This document shows positions 9,650-18,884 of a stretch of DNA of 34,696 nucleotides, one piece after another (the first letter of the stretch is position 1; the number at the start of each line of letters is the position of its first letter). The DNA is taken from positions 859,798-894,493 of the forward strand of contig BFEA01000500.1 in the NCBI GenBank assembly GCA_003427395.1, given 5' to 3'. The stretch is from Chara braunii (lineage: Eukaryota > Streptophyta > Charophyceae > Charales > Characeae). The notes under the pieces were generated by a model that was given only the letters and a program-made list of their open reading frames with translations, made no database searches and was not told where the DNA came from. The position numbers and the translations under genes are program-made.

Positions 9650-9710
9650 CCTTTTTTTTTTTTTTCGGGTGCTGGAAAACCGGGTCCAGCATCCCATATG
9701 GCTTTTTACA
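9650..9710 (-). mobile_element. SINE-like 3' tail fragment
   Basis: A T-run (9652-9665) then GGGTGCTGGAAAACCGGGTCCAGCATCCCATATGG. This resembles the tail-proximal part of the repeat at 655-749, 15740-15835 and 29673-29755, in minus orientation. It is shorter and more diverged than those. Confidence 0.45.
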
Positions 9711-9949
9711 AGACATGTAAGGCGCCAGAACCACTGCCCAGCTTTGGCTAAGAATTAACTGCGATGGGAATTTAGAAAATCATGAGCGAGACGGGCTCGT
9801 TTCCCAGCCTGCAACTTGCACATTTTCAACAGTCCTCGGATGGGATGTCGAATTCTTCCCCGAATGTTGAAAAAGAGAAGGCACCAACGCTTGTCCTATC
9901 TTCACCCCAGTTTGTCTCTTTTGTGCACAGGACTTGTGAGTTCTTCACT
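9711..9949. other. Spacer with no gene
   Basis: Short open frames only. No motif, RNA or repeat end recognised. Confidence 0.4.
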
Positions 9950-10220
9950 TCTGCATGCTGTGTGGCGAAGAGGGGCTTTCTGTCGAAAGAGGGAATGTCG
10001 AAAATCTCCCGACATATGTCAAATTTCGTGATCTTTCCTCACTTGTGTGGCGAGGCCCTAAGTGGAGCGACGGTGCAGACTATACACGAAATCTCCGTTT
10101 TTTGGTACTCTGACAGCTATACACAAACTCTCCGAAATTCTGTATAGCGGACAGTGGTGGAGCGAGACCCTTATGCACTCTCGTTTTGCCCATGAAGAGA
10201 GTAGTAGAGCGAGGTCCTAA
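9950..10220. mobile_element. Half copies of the GGGCCTCGC inverted-repeat family
   Basis: 9950-10066 (GCTGTGTGGCGAAGAGG through GTGTGGCGAGGCCCT) matches the right half of the MITE at 12740-13113. Just after it, GTGGTGGAGCGAGACCC (10152 on) and GAGAGTAGTAGAGCGAGG (10197 on) are terminal-repeat-like. Small direct repeats with TATACACGAAATCTCCG and TATACACAAACTCTCCG lie at 10081-10140. This is a decayed cluster and boundaries are uncertain. Confidence 0.5.
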
Positions 10221-10571
10221 GAAACGAGAAAACGGGGAACAAAAAAACTGGCTGTCTACTGCTAACGTATCGTGGTGTCTGGTGTATATCGCTTGTTCTT
10301 GCCCCCCCCTCTTGTGATGTCTTCCTGATCGCCTCGAAGCTGTCCTGTTTTCAGCGTCTTCATCGCCACCACTCGTCTCCTCTCCTACATTCTCCTTGCC
10401 CCGTCGTGATCTTCTCCTTCCTACCTACTTATTGTCGACCGCGGTCTGAATTAGCAGTTTTCGTTCTGCCCCCTGGCAGTCTGTCTCTTCGAGCGTGGTC
10501 TGAGTTAGCAGGCCTTGTTTGCTCCCTCCCGCCGGGCCATCTTGAACGCGTTGCTCGTTCCAGCTTTCCAT

Positions 10572-11518
10572 CATGAGGCAACAGCGGCTTCCGTCGGTTC
10601 TTCTGCTCATAGGCTTGCTTTCGTTCCTCGTACCCCATGGCCCTGGCTATGGCGGCGGCGGCACCGACCACACCAGAAGCTCGTCTGCGAGCTGCTGTGA
10701 CTAAGCGCGGCACGACGGTCTTACGACTGACATCTGACCTGCGCTTGACTGCTGATTTGCCTGCAGTGACGTGCCCTAGTCTAACTGTCACGGGCAACTG
10801 CAGGACGGTGAGGGGACGATCTCGCAGATGCAAGATCGACGGTAGTGAGCGATTTCCCGGCTTCCTCGCAATGAGCGTAAATCTAACCCTGAGTAACCTT
10901 GAGGTTACCGGCTTTGCCTCCAAGAGCGGGAAGGACAACACATTCGTCCGCAGCGTCAGCGGCGCAATAACCATCCGCAACTGTCTCTTCACGAAGAACA
11001 GCGGAGGTGTTATCGATGTGACCGGTGGCGACGGACTGAAGGTCGAGGGCTCGAGCTTCGTCAGAAACGAAGGCGGCGTAATCGAAGTGGCATACAGCAC
11101 GATGGAGGCGAACGACGTTCTCTTTCAGGCTAATACAGGCGGTACAGCTGTTGGATTAATTAGGACAGGGCTGATATGTCGGAGATGTGTGTTCGAGAAC
11201 AACACTGCGAAGACACAGGCAGCGGCTGTGGCAGTAGGATCGGCCGGAGGCATAAGATTTTCGCGCTGTCGGTTTATCGGCAATACCGTGACGGAAGTGG
11301 GAGGACGTGGAGGGGCAGTGACTGTTGGGGGCTCCTATGGGCAATTCTGCCACTGTCAGTTTGAAAGGAACACCATCAAGGTTGCGGGAGGGACAACGAG
11401 AATCGAACACGTGTACATCAATGGGTTAGTGGAATTCTGTGGGAAGGTCCCCTCGACTGGCATGAATGGCGACGCTGGAGACCTGCAGGTGAATTGCAAA
11501 GACTGCCCGTCAGCTTGA
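10572..11518 (+). CDS. Secreted right-handed parallel beta-helix protein (pectate-lyase-like fold)
   Basis: The main open frame starts at ATG 10637 and runs 293 codons to TGA 11518. From about residue 85 it is a series of coils with the pattern of parallel beta-helix (PbH1) repeats: IRNCLFTKNSGGVIDV, VEGSSFVRNEGGVIEV, CRRCVFENNTA, FSRCRFIGNTV, FCHCQFERNT. The C-terminus is Cys-containing (EFCGKVPSTG, NCKDCPSA). A better start is ATG 10572 in another frame, which opens MRQQRLPSVLLLIGLLSFLV, a clear signal peptide. It would join the helix frame if the CCCC at 10633-10636 had three C, so the present sequence has a one-base break (mutation, assembly error, or a reason to start at 10637). The fold is common in polysaccharide lyases and cell-surface proteins. 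No catalytic residues could be assigned, so no enzyme activity is claimed. The region before it (10240-10571) is pyrimidine-rich and 5'UTR-like. Confidence 0.72.
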
Positions 11519-11800
11519 TCAGAAGACTGATCAGTTCCGATCATATCAGCGCTTGAAGTAGACTCTGAGGTAACCTTGCTCACACTTCCTCGTACCGTTG
11601 TCGAGTGTTTGTGCGGGCATCAATTCTGCGAGAAGGTCCCCTCGACTGGCGTGAATGTCGACTCTGGGGCTGCGGAGGTGCCTTGTAGTAGTTGCCCTTC
11701 GGCTTGATGGGAGGCCGATCAGTTCCGATGCCTGCGATTGGAGTAGAAGTTACGTTACTCGCCCTTCGTCATACTGTTGTCGCGTGTTTCCGGGGTTATG
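11519..11800 (+). repeat. Duplicated 3' end of the beta-helix gene (189-bp tandem)
   Basis: The segment from about 11425 recurs 189 bp downstream. AAGGTCCCCTCGACTGG is at 11444 and again at 11633. The second copy keeps an open frame in the gene's sense: FCEKVPSTGV, then VPCSSCPSA and a TGA near 11708, against FCGKVPSTGM and NCKDCPSA in the gene. The 3' flank (GATCAGTTCCGAT, then the TGTTGTCG block) is duplicated too. It may be an alternative terminal exon or a decaying duplicate. Confidence 0.75.
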
Positions 11801-11950
11801 AATCGCCGCCGCTCTTCCTCCCGCCCTCTCCTTCTGCCTCTCTCGTGTGTAGCTGTCCGCAAGTGCGACACCGCCTTGGAAGGACAGATAGAGTGTAAGG
11901 TAGTGAGTGACTGGTGATGGTCCTTCAAATGCGTTTGTATGGATGGATTA

Positions 11951-11952
<2 letters not shown>

Positions 11953-12026
<74 letters not shown>

Positions 12027-12052
12027 GCCTGTGTGTGTGTGTGTGTGCGCGT
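11953..12052. repeat. (GA)n microsatellite followed by (GT)n
   Basis: An almost pure GA run at about 11953-12024, then a short GT run to 12046. Open frames across it are repeat artefacts. Confidence 0.95.
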
Positions 12053-12736
12053 GTCGAATCCGGCGGAGAGGGAGGAGTGCTTGTTGGCGGCCATAGCCGT
12101 GAGACACTTGTTTATAACTTGATGTACAAGCAGTCCTTTTTTCCTTTTTTTTTGTGAAGACCCAGCTTCAGCTTACTGTGGGGAGGTGATAGGAGCACAA
12201 GAAAAAAAAAAAAAAAAAGAGTTACAAGCAATCCTGACGTGTGTCGTGAAGGAGAAAACTAGTGGGGGTTAGTGAACTAGAGACATACGGGCATAGGAAC
12301 ATCCATAATGCGGCACACGGATGCAGACGAACACCCGTTGTGTTTGTGTTATATATCTCGGGAGTCTGTGTTATATATCTCGCTGACGCGCTGGGTGTTT
12401 TTCTTTTTTTTTTTTTTTTTTTTCCCGCGAGGGACGTGCCCTGGATGCATCTCAGTCGTCTGTCGTACAAGGGCTGGAGATGCCCTGTTTCGTTTTCTTT
12501 CCCCGTTTTCCTTGAGATGCGTTTTTTTTGGTGTTGAAAATCGCACACTTTCCAATGCGCGTTTTATCTTGATCCGCACGTGACTGCGTTTTTATTTTTA
12601 TTTTTTTTTAAGTAAGCTATATTCTTCGCTTATCTATCTCATATTCTTTGTCTTTTTTCTTGGTAGTACGCATCTATCTCATCCTCTCACTAGTCTATTT
12701 ATAGTAGGTTGGAACACCAACCAACCTGTGCGAGAG
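12053..12736. other. Spacer with homopolymer tracts, no gene
   Basis: It has A-runs near 12203-12218 and T-runs near 12403-12423. A short direct repeat TGTTATATATCTCG occurs at 12347 and 12368. No coding signal recognised. Confidence 0.5.
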
Positions 12737-12739
12737 CAA

Positions 12740-13113
12740 GGGCCTGGCCACACCACTCTCGAATCTCGAAAATTCACGCGCCACACAGCATAGCTCTAAA
12801 AAATAACTCGAAGCTGTTCGAGAGCTGTCGGAAAGGCGTTTTCGAGTGCCCTCTCGAAACGATGTTTTCACCCAGCCTGCGGCTTTGGAGTTTTCGTGAT
12901 ACCGCCCCTCTGCGCTGGAGTTCGACGTCCATTTCGAGAGTTGTCAGGCTGTTTTTCGTGATGCCGCCCATCCGCGCTCGCGTTCATCCATTTCGAGAGG
13001 CCGGTCTAGTGTGCTATGTGGCAAAGGGCCATTTTCTCTCAAAAACCGGCCTCTCGAAAAATCCTGACAGCTCTCGAATATTTTCGAGATTAGAGAGTGG
13101 TGTGGCGAGGCCC
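12740..13113. mobile_element. MITE-like element, 374 bp, GGGCCTSGCCACACCACTCTC ends
   Basis: The terminal inverted repeats begin GGGCCTGGCCACACCACTCT (left) and, on the other strand, GGGCCTCGCCACACCACTCT (right), continuing to about 35 bp with few mismatches (AATCTCGAAAA). Both ends are flanked by CAA (12737-12739, 13114-13116), a 3-bp target-site duplication. Internal CTCGAAA/TTTCGAG motifs recur in both orientations. No protein is encoded, so it is non-autonomous. Confidence 0.82.
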
Positions 13114-13600
13114 CAAGGCTGTACCAGTCCCTCATCACGGTGACGACGGGTGTGCAGGCATTGCCGATGGGGGAAATAGGCGGTGCTGGCTGCGTTTAGA
13201 AATGTTGAAAAAAGGAAGTTACCTAGGGCCTCGCCGGACGGCAAACGAAAAGAGGAAAAAAACTACTTTTCGTTTCTGCGTCGCCACACAGTGCTGGCAC
13301 GACTTCTGTCAGTGAAAACTCACGAATTCTGTCAGAAGCAGGGTTTGTGAGGCCGTGTGCATTCGTTGCCTGCCTGCAAAACACGTGAAGTCGTAGGTCC
13401 TCCACTGGAATGGTGGAGGAGGTGTTAAATCTCGCGAATCCCCCACGTCGGTCCAAAGGGGAAACTTCCAAAATTTTGGAACGTAGCGCGTGTCAGCCCT
13501 TGCGAGCGTGTATCAAACCACGCATTTCCTCACGGTTGCTTGGGCCCATGACGTGTATCCAACCACGCGATTCCTCACGGTTGCTTGGGCCCATGGCATG

Positions 13601-13719
13601 GGGCCTCGCTCCACACTGGAGATCCACAAAAGACAAAAATCATGGCGGTGTATCTTTCCATGTTCTACTGTAAGGTTCACTCTCGTTTTGCACATTTCGA
13701 GAGTAGTGGAGCGAGGCCC
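13601..13719. mobile_element. Short MITE of the same TIR family, 119 bp
   Basis: Ends GGGCCTCGCTCCACACT and, inverted, GGGCCTCGCTCCACTACTCT. The interior shares AAAGACAAAAATCATG and TATCTTTCCATGTTCTA with the element at 13920-14041. Flanks ATG and ATT differ at one base, so the target duplication is uncertain here. Upstream, 13500-13600 holds a diverged 45-bp tandem (CACGCATTTCCTCACGGTTG, CACGCGATTCCTCACGGTTG). Confidence 0.78.
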
Positions 13720-13919
13720 ATTGAGCAGTCCAGCCACCGCCGCTGCATAGTGCGCACGAACCCCACACGATTCTCGTCATGTCAGGGAGCTTTCGTGTGC
13801 TATGCGGCGGCTGGCCAAAAAACGAAACGAAACAGGGACACAAGCCAACGCGAGGCCTCGCAAGCTCTGCAATAGTTTCATTTCATTTTTTGGCCCGTCC
13901 TGCGAGCCCCCTAGTGTAT

Positions 13920-14041
13920 GGGCCTCGCTGCACTACTCTTGAAATGCACAAAAGACAAAAATCATGTTGCTGTATCTTTCCATGTTCTAGCGGAAGAGTC
14001 ACTCTCGTTTTGCACCTTTCAAGAGTAGTGCAGCAAGGCCC
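13920..14041. mobile_element. Short MITE of the same TIR family, 122 bp
   Basis: Ends GGGCCTCGCTGCACTACTCT and, inverted, GGGCCTTGCTGCACTACTCT, near-perfect over about 33 bp. It is flanked by TAT on both sides (13917-13919, 14042-14044). The interior matches the copy at 13601-13719. Confidence 0.85.
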
Positions 14042-14162
14042 TATGTCTGCTTACATGCGCAACTCCGACGCCACTTGAAGTGGTCGTTTGTGAATTCATC
14101 CGAGCTAACGCGCCCCAGGTGTCAGAATGCTAATGGTAATTATTATAATGTTAGGGTCACCT

Positions 14163-14193
<31 letters not shown>
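14163..14193. repeat. Poly-T tract, about 30 bases
   Basis: An uninterrupted T run immediately before the TTAA and ACCACCAGTACC end of the next element. It could be the A-tail of a minus-strand retroposon. Confidence 0.8.
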
Positions 14194-14197
<4 letters not shown>

Positions 14198-14527
14198 CAC
14201 CAGTACCTCCGAGCCTATTTTCGACGTGGTACTGGCCAGTACCCGAACTTTTAGGAGGCCGGGCCCGACAACGGCTGCCGTTGATAAATCTGATCGGCGG
14301 CCGTCGTTTCGTTTCGGCCTCCTGAAAGGTCGGAGGCCGAGTATTTTCGAACCGTCAAAGGTACTGGTGAGCAACTGCCCATTTTCGACGTGGTACTGGC
14401 CAGTACCCGAACTTTTAGGAGGCCTGCCGTTGATAAATCTGATCGGCGGCCGTCGTTTCGTTTCGGCCTCCTGAAAGGTCGGAGGCCGAGTATTTTCGAA
14501 CCGTCAAAGGTACTGGTGAGCAACTGA
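14192..14527. mobile_element. MITE with ACCACCAGTACC ends containing a 174-bp tandem duplication
   Basis: The left end is TTAA then ACCACCAGTACC. CACCAGTACC-type ends appear inverted (GGTACTGGTG) at about 14360-14369 and 14508-14517. Two copies of a unit start ATTTTCGACGTGGTACTGG at 14217 and 14391. The second lacks about 17 bases (GGGCCCGACAACGGCTG). Inside, AGGAGGCC and GGCCTCCT form a further stem. Confidence 0.7.
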
Positions 14528-14636
14528 ACGAAAACTTTAGGAAACCTAAATAAAGGGAGCAAAACAGCCAAAATCTACTGAAGAATTCATATTCCGGGTC
14601 TCCTGCTGATCTGTCTGGGAGCCTTACCCAGCTTTG

Positions 14637-14682
14637 CTTCAAGATCTTATGGAAAAGAGCTTCAAGATCTTATGGAAAAGAG
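14637..14682. repeat. 23-bp tandem repeat, two exact copies
   Basis: The unit CTTCAAGATCTTATGG... occurs at 14637-14659 and 14660-14682 with no difference, suggesting a recent duplication. Confidence 0.9.
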
Positions 14683-14715
14683 ACCAAGTACTGATCTGTA
14701 AACTCAAGGAAGCCT

Positions 14716-15290
14716 GAACCGCCTAGACGGGTTTCCCACCAGGCACCCTTGGATCTTCAGTGACAATATCATTCAACAGACCAAGATCACCATGGATACA
14801 GTTCAAGTTTGCTTCTTGCCCTATTTATGCTAACTACAAGTGACTTGAAGTGAGAAGCCTTCCCACCACTGACCGTAGCACTCACACTGCCTCCGTAGTG
14901 ACACTACCTTATCGGGTTATCGTGAGTAGATTCCAAAGAATGTGTTTTTCGAAAGTGCTCTCAGCACACAGAAAAGCAAAACACCAAGATTGATATCTGA
15001 TCCACACGACCAAATCTACTGTTTGAGACCTAGGAACCGAGACAAAGTCATGCACCAGCTTGATCATCTCACCAACAAAAAGCCCCTCTTCTTCATCAGG
15101 GCTACTCTCCCCTTATGGCTTCCCAAAAACACTGTAAAGAGCCCGAGCTGCCATGACGGGTTTCCCACCACGCTCCCTTGGATCTTCACAGCATATTGAT
15201 CACAATGGGAACAACTCAAGTTTGCTCTTCACCAGTTCTCACTTACCACCTGACCAGTAGCGTTCCCACCGCCCCTCGTTGCTCTCTCAC
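14716..15290. repeat. Diverged direct repeat of unknown type
   Basis: GACGGGTTTCCCACCAGGCA... at about 14727 and GACGGGTTTCCCACCACGCT... at about 15158 share the following CCCTTGGATCTTCA, then ACTCAAGTTTGCT-like and ACTTACCACTGACC-like blocks. The similarity covers about 150 bp, about 430 bp apart. No coding function is seen between 14530 and 16890. Confidence 0.55.
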
Positions 15291-15738
15291 TGCTCCAGGT
15301 GGCACCGCTGCTAGTAGTTCCAAGAGTTTCCCCAACAAATAGTTCCTCCCTTCCCAACTTTGGCAACAGCGACAAGTGCTGCTCTGCACCCTAGGATCAA
15401 CAAAGGCGTCTACTAGACTACCAAGCATTCACACTCTTAACAACCTGCACTAATCTGGCCTGAAATACGTCGAGACCAGGTTCCCCGTACACAAAGGAAG
15501 CCTGAAATCCAGCTCACAGCAGACTACTTCCTACTAATTCTTCCCTTCCTCACAACCTATTGAGGCGTGTGCTAAAACACATGCTGAAGCCGTTGAGCTG
15601 CAGGCCCGAGTACATAGCTACAGATTAAGGGTCGGATTTGCACTTGATCTCACAGTGCCCAAGGATGTGGGGACGAGCATCAAACTTCAAACGACAACAA
15701 CAGCGTGAGCTACTTACTACCATATAGTACCATCCCAG
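15291..15738. other. Unassigned non-coding sequence
   Basis: No gene, RNA or element end recognised. An AAGGAAGCCTGAA word is shared with 14706, hinting at more of the diverged repeat. Confidence 0.4.
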
Positions 15739-15835
15739 TCTTTTTTTTTTTTTTTTTTTTTTTTCATAGGCTCCGTCTATTGGTGGGGAGCAGCACCTGT
15801 TGGAAAATGGGTCCAGCGTCCCTTACACTGACTGA
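15739..15835 (-). mobile_element. SINE-like 3' end, minus strand
   Basis: A T-run of about 24 bases (15741-15764) followed by GGCTCCGTCTATTGGTGGGG, then CACCTGTTGG and GGGTCCAGCGTCCCTT. Read on the minus strand it matches the tail repeat at 655-749. Confidence 0.65.
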
Positions 15836-16891
15836 AAATTTGAAATTATCTGGAACATAGTAGTCAGGAGTTCCTGAGGAGTTCCTGCCGGCATTGATTA
15901 CCCTGGGGTCCCAGTCTTGGTTTGAGAGCCATCTGAATTACAAAAGATGGCCAGACAAATGACAATCTGTCACCATGGATGGATAAACCTGTAAAGACCA
16001 GCATGGAGCTTCCACAAGGGGACTATTATATTCCAACAGGCAACGTGAGCTTCTACAAGCTATGGGAATCCAACCACAGTCTAAGGAAATATAAACACGA
16101 AACATGTAATTATACCAAGATTGAAATGATAAGCAGTGCGCCTGATCGCTGTCCAAAGATCTCAGGACATATCATGTGACAACACTGACAAGCCCAGAAT
16201 CTACCTAGCACACTGCTGTGACAGAGTGAGTTTACAGAACCCAGGATCTCTCCTTGCGCATTGCTAAAGCTCTCTCGGCCGAAATCAGCTACCCATTCTC
16301 AGACAGCGCCGTGCGAAAGCCTCAACAAAGTACTACAATAGGAAATTATGCATCCGTCCTTGTTTGCTGCCAGATACACTGTGCGGAGTCAGGCTTGATG
16401 GTGAGGGTAGGAGTGTCAAATATAATTCCACCAAGTGCCAACCACTGGGAAACATACCTAAATTCAGGAGAACAGGTGGACGCATCAAAACTAAACATGT
16501 AGCAGAGGTGATCGTGAGGTCTAGACATGAAGACTACACATGAAACACATGTGCGTGCCAAAGCTAGGAACTAGAGGAGACTGTGAACTAGCCGGCATCT
16601 ACGGTTCTATACATGCAACAGCATTTGGATTATGAATCCAACGATTAAGACTCTCCTAAAAGGACTACACTCAACCAAATAAAATGTATCTGTATGTGGA
16701 TAGAACCCAATTGAATCGTGCTGGTAGTAAAATCAAGTACTACCTATCCCACAAACAGCGCCAGGTACAGGATACAAGAAAACTCAAATATCCCACAAGC
16801 AGCGTGGCGTAGGCTTTCTCCTTTTAAGTTAGATGACGTCTGATGACGCTTTCGATATGAACCTGTCTCTGCAGAGCCCATGTGACCCCCA
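15836..16891. other. Unassigned non-coding sequence
   Basis: Only short open frames with no recognisable motif. CCCACAAACAGCG and CCCACAAGCAGCG near 16749 and 16793 are a small direct repeat. Nothing else supported. Confidence 0.4.
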
Positions 16892-17292
16892 CCAAAACCG
16901 TTTCAGTTTTGGGCGCCCGAAACTCGGCCGTCGGTACTACCGGCCCAATGACCTCCATGTGGGGAACCATCGCTCCAAGGGCCCTACCGGATCATGAATC
17001 TGGTGCATAACAGTGCCAGATTCACAGTGCCAGATTCATTTTTATGTAAAAAAGGCCCACGGTTGTACTGCTGAAATATCGAATGAGGCCCAGGTTCCGG
17101 ATTTTGAAAAAGAAGGGCCCTACCGGTTCATGAATCCGGCACAAAAACAGCACCAAATTCTTGAAACGGTAAAGACAGGCCCAGGGAGATGTGGAAAGTG
17201 CGCCAAAGCGCCTTTCACCCAGACTGAAGACGGTTTGGGCCCGTAGCACCAAACGGCCAAGTTTCGGGCGCCCAAAACCGGAAAGGTTTTGG
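16892..17292. mobile_element. Inverted-repeat element, 401 bp, CCAAAACC...GGTTTTGG
   Basis: Left end CCAAAACCGTTTC then GTTTTGGGCGCCCGAAACT. The right end is its inverse with few mismatches over about 45 bp (ACGGCC.AGTTTCGGGCGCCC). The GGGCGCCC core is itself palindromic. Inside is a diverged direct repeat (GGGCCCTACCGG.TCATGAAT at 16979 and 17115). No target duplication found. Confidence 0.7.
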
Positions 17293-17405
17293 CGTGCGTT
17301 CTTTCTACCAATTATCCCTTATTAATATCGTTGTGGCCCTATGGATAGAACAGATACTGCACTTGATCCAAGCCGAAACGCCCATACAGGGGAAGCTACG
17401 CGAGA

Positions 17406-17621
17406 GTCACGCAAAGGAGTTATAGTTGCACTGTGGGTCAAGATACAGTTTTGCACGCAAATGAGTTATAATTGCACTATGGGTCAAGATACAGTTTTGA
17501 ATTGCACTCCGGGCAATGTATACAACCCAGCTTTCTGGCCAGGTAGTGCCTGGGTGTCCAAAGTGCAACTGCAATCTGTACCTTCGCGGGCCCCCATGTG
17601 CAATTATAACTCATTCTTGTG
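17406..17621. mobile_element. MITE with GTCAC...GAGTTATAATTGCAC ends, copy 1
   Basis: The left end is duplicated (GAGTTATAGTTGCAC and GAGTTATAATTGCAC about 47 bases apart). The right end is the inverse GTGCAATTATAACTCATT. Inside, CAACCCAGCTTTCTGGCCAG is shared with copy 2. Confidence 0.75.
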
Positions 17622-17782
17622 GTCACAAAAATGGGTTATGATTGCACTATGGGCCAAGATACAGTTTCAAATTGCCGTTCGGGCANTGTATNCAACCCAG
17701 CTTTCTGGCCAGGTAGGGTGCCCAAAGTGCAGTTGCAAAATGTATTTTGCCCCATAGTGCAATTATAACTCGTTTTTGTGAC
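17622..17782. mobile_element. MITE with GTCACAAAAA ends, copy 2, 161 bp
   Basis: Left end GTCACAAAAATGGGTTATGA then TTGCACTATGGG. The right end is its inverse ending CGTTTTTGTGAC, about 32 bp with two or three mismatches. It lies head-to-tail against copy 1. Two undetermined bases lie inside (17686, 17692). Confidence 0.82.
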
Positions 17783-17802
17783 TCTACAGGAAGCAAAAAA
17801 AC

Positions 17803-17953
17803 TTAAACCACCAGTACTTGGGCACTGCACGCCGCGCCGGCCGCCCAAATCTCGAAGCAGCGCGGGCTGTCGATTCGATTTATCGACGGCCCGCCGGCCG
17901 CGGAAATCGCGGAGCGTTAACGCTAAGGCGTCGCCCAAGTACTGGTGGTTTAA
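17803..17953. mobile_element. TTAA-flanked MITE, perfect ACCACCAGTACTTGGGC ends
   Basis: ACCACCAGTACTTGGGC at 17807-17823 and its exact inverse at 17933-17949, each bordered outside by TTAA (17803-17806, 17950-17953). The element proper is 143 bp with a very GC-rich interior. TTAA is the target duplication of piggyBac elements. The ends do not start CCC as piggyBac does, so the superfamily is open. Confidence 0.85.
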
Positions 17954-17989
17954 GCTCGAATCCAGATACCTTCAGATGAAGAGAACAAG

Positions 17990-18470
17990 ACCATTCTGAA
18001 TTGCCTGGGGCCCAATGATATCAAAACCTTTGAAAAAAGCCATCATTTGCAAAATACTCTCATAAGTTTGAACTAAAATGCCAAAATGCCCCTGAAGGAT
18101 GTGAAGGAGCTGAATGCCCCTCTGACAAAAAAATATTTTTGAATACCCCTGGCATAGGTTGAACCCCCCATCTTTGCAATATACCCCTACTAGATACCAT
18201 CTAAGCTTGCAAAATGCCCTGTACTTGCCAACTTTCCCAAGTCTTTGTTACAAAGTGCCCAGGCCCAATAGACAGGTCCGCATCACAAATTTGCACACAG
18301 GCGTGGCAGCGGCATAACACAGAATTCAGCGCAAATGTGGATTCTTCTCTGCGCACAACTTTCAGTGGCATTTCGGCATATATCTCCACTTGTGGGGGTA
18401 TTTTGCAAGTTATCCCTTCAAAGAAATAAAAGAAAAAAAAGAAGAGAAAAAGAAAAGGGAAAACTGCCTG
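17990..18470. other. Non-coding, recurrent AATGCCCCT-like words
   Basis: AATGCCCCT, GAATGCCCC, AATACCCCT, ATACCCC and AATGCCCTG recur at irregular 25-60 base spacing between 18070 and 18220. An A/G-rich tract follows at 18426-18462. No gene seen. Confidence 0.45.
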
Positions 18471-18737
18471 TGAGTCACACTTTTTGCTCGAAATGGGCAG
18501 GGAAAACACCGTGACTGCACCGCAACTTTGACATGGGCTAAGTTCGAAAAGGGAGAAAAAACATAACCTGGCAGGGGTGTAAAGGCTGCGGTTCATAACA
18601 GCAGAAAAAGCCTGTCCCGTTTTTCTTTTTCTTTTGTTTTTTAATTTTTCGTCTCTCAATTTCACCTTTCACTATCTACCTACAATTACTCCTAAGCCTG
18701 TACAGAGGACTTCTGCGAGCATAGGTACCTCTCACAA

Positions 18738-18884
18738 TTAAACCACCAGTACTTGGCCCAACTACAGGCCGTGGAAAAAAAAAGAGTAGAAACATTTCTA
18801 GTCGGATGAATTTAAGCGCTCCTGTAGTAGCCCGTACATTTCCTGAAATCGTGGCGGGCATGACTCTAGGAAGTACTGGCTTAA
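18738..18884. mobile_element. Second TTAA-flanked MITE of the ACCACCAGTACTT family
   Basis: TTAA (18738-18741) then ACCACCAGTACTTGGCC. The right end is GGAAGTACTGGC then TTAA (18881-18884). The inverted ends match over CCAGTACTT with substitutions outside. The interior differs from the copy at 17803. Confidence 0.7.

Noticed and set aside
10429-11100. 223-codon open frame on the minus strand
   Set aside because: It is antisense to the beta-helix gene, has no domain and has skewed Arg/Ser/Thr content; a shadow of the real frame.
11907-12157. Open frames across the GA/GT microsatellite
   Set aside because: They encode only repeated Arg-Glu or Ser-Leu dipeptides and exist because the repeat has no stops. 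The same holds for 25425-25898.
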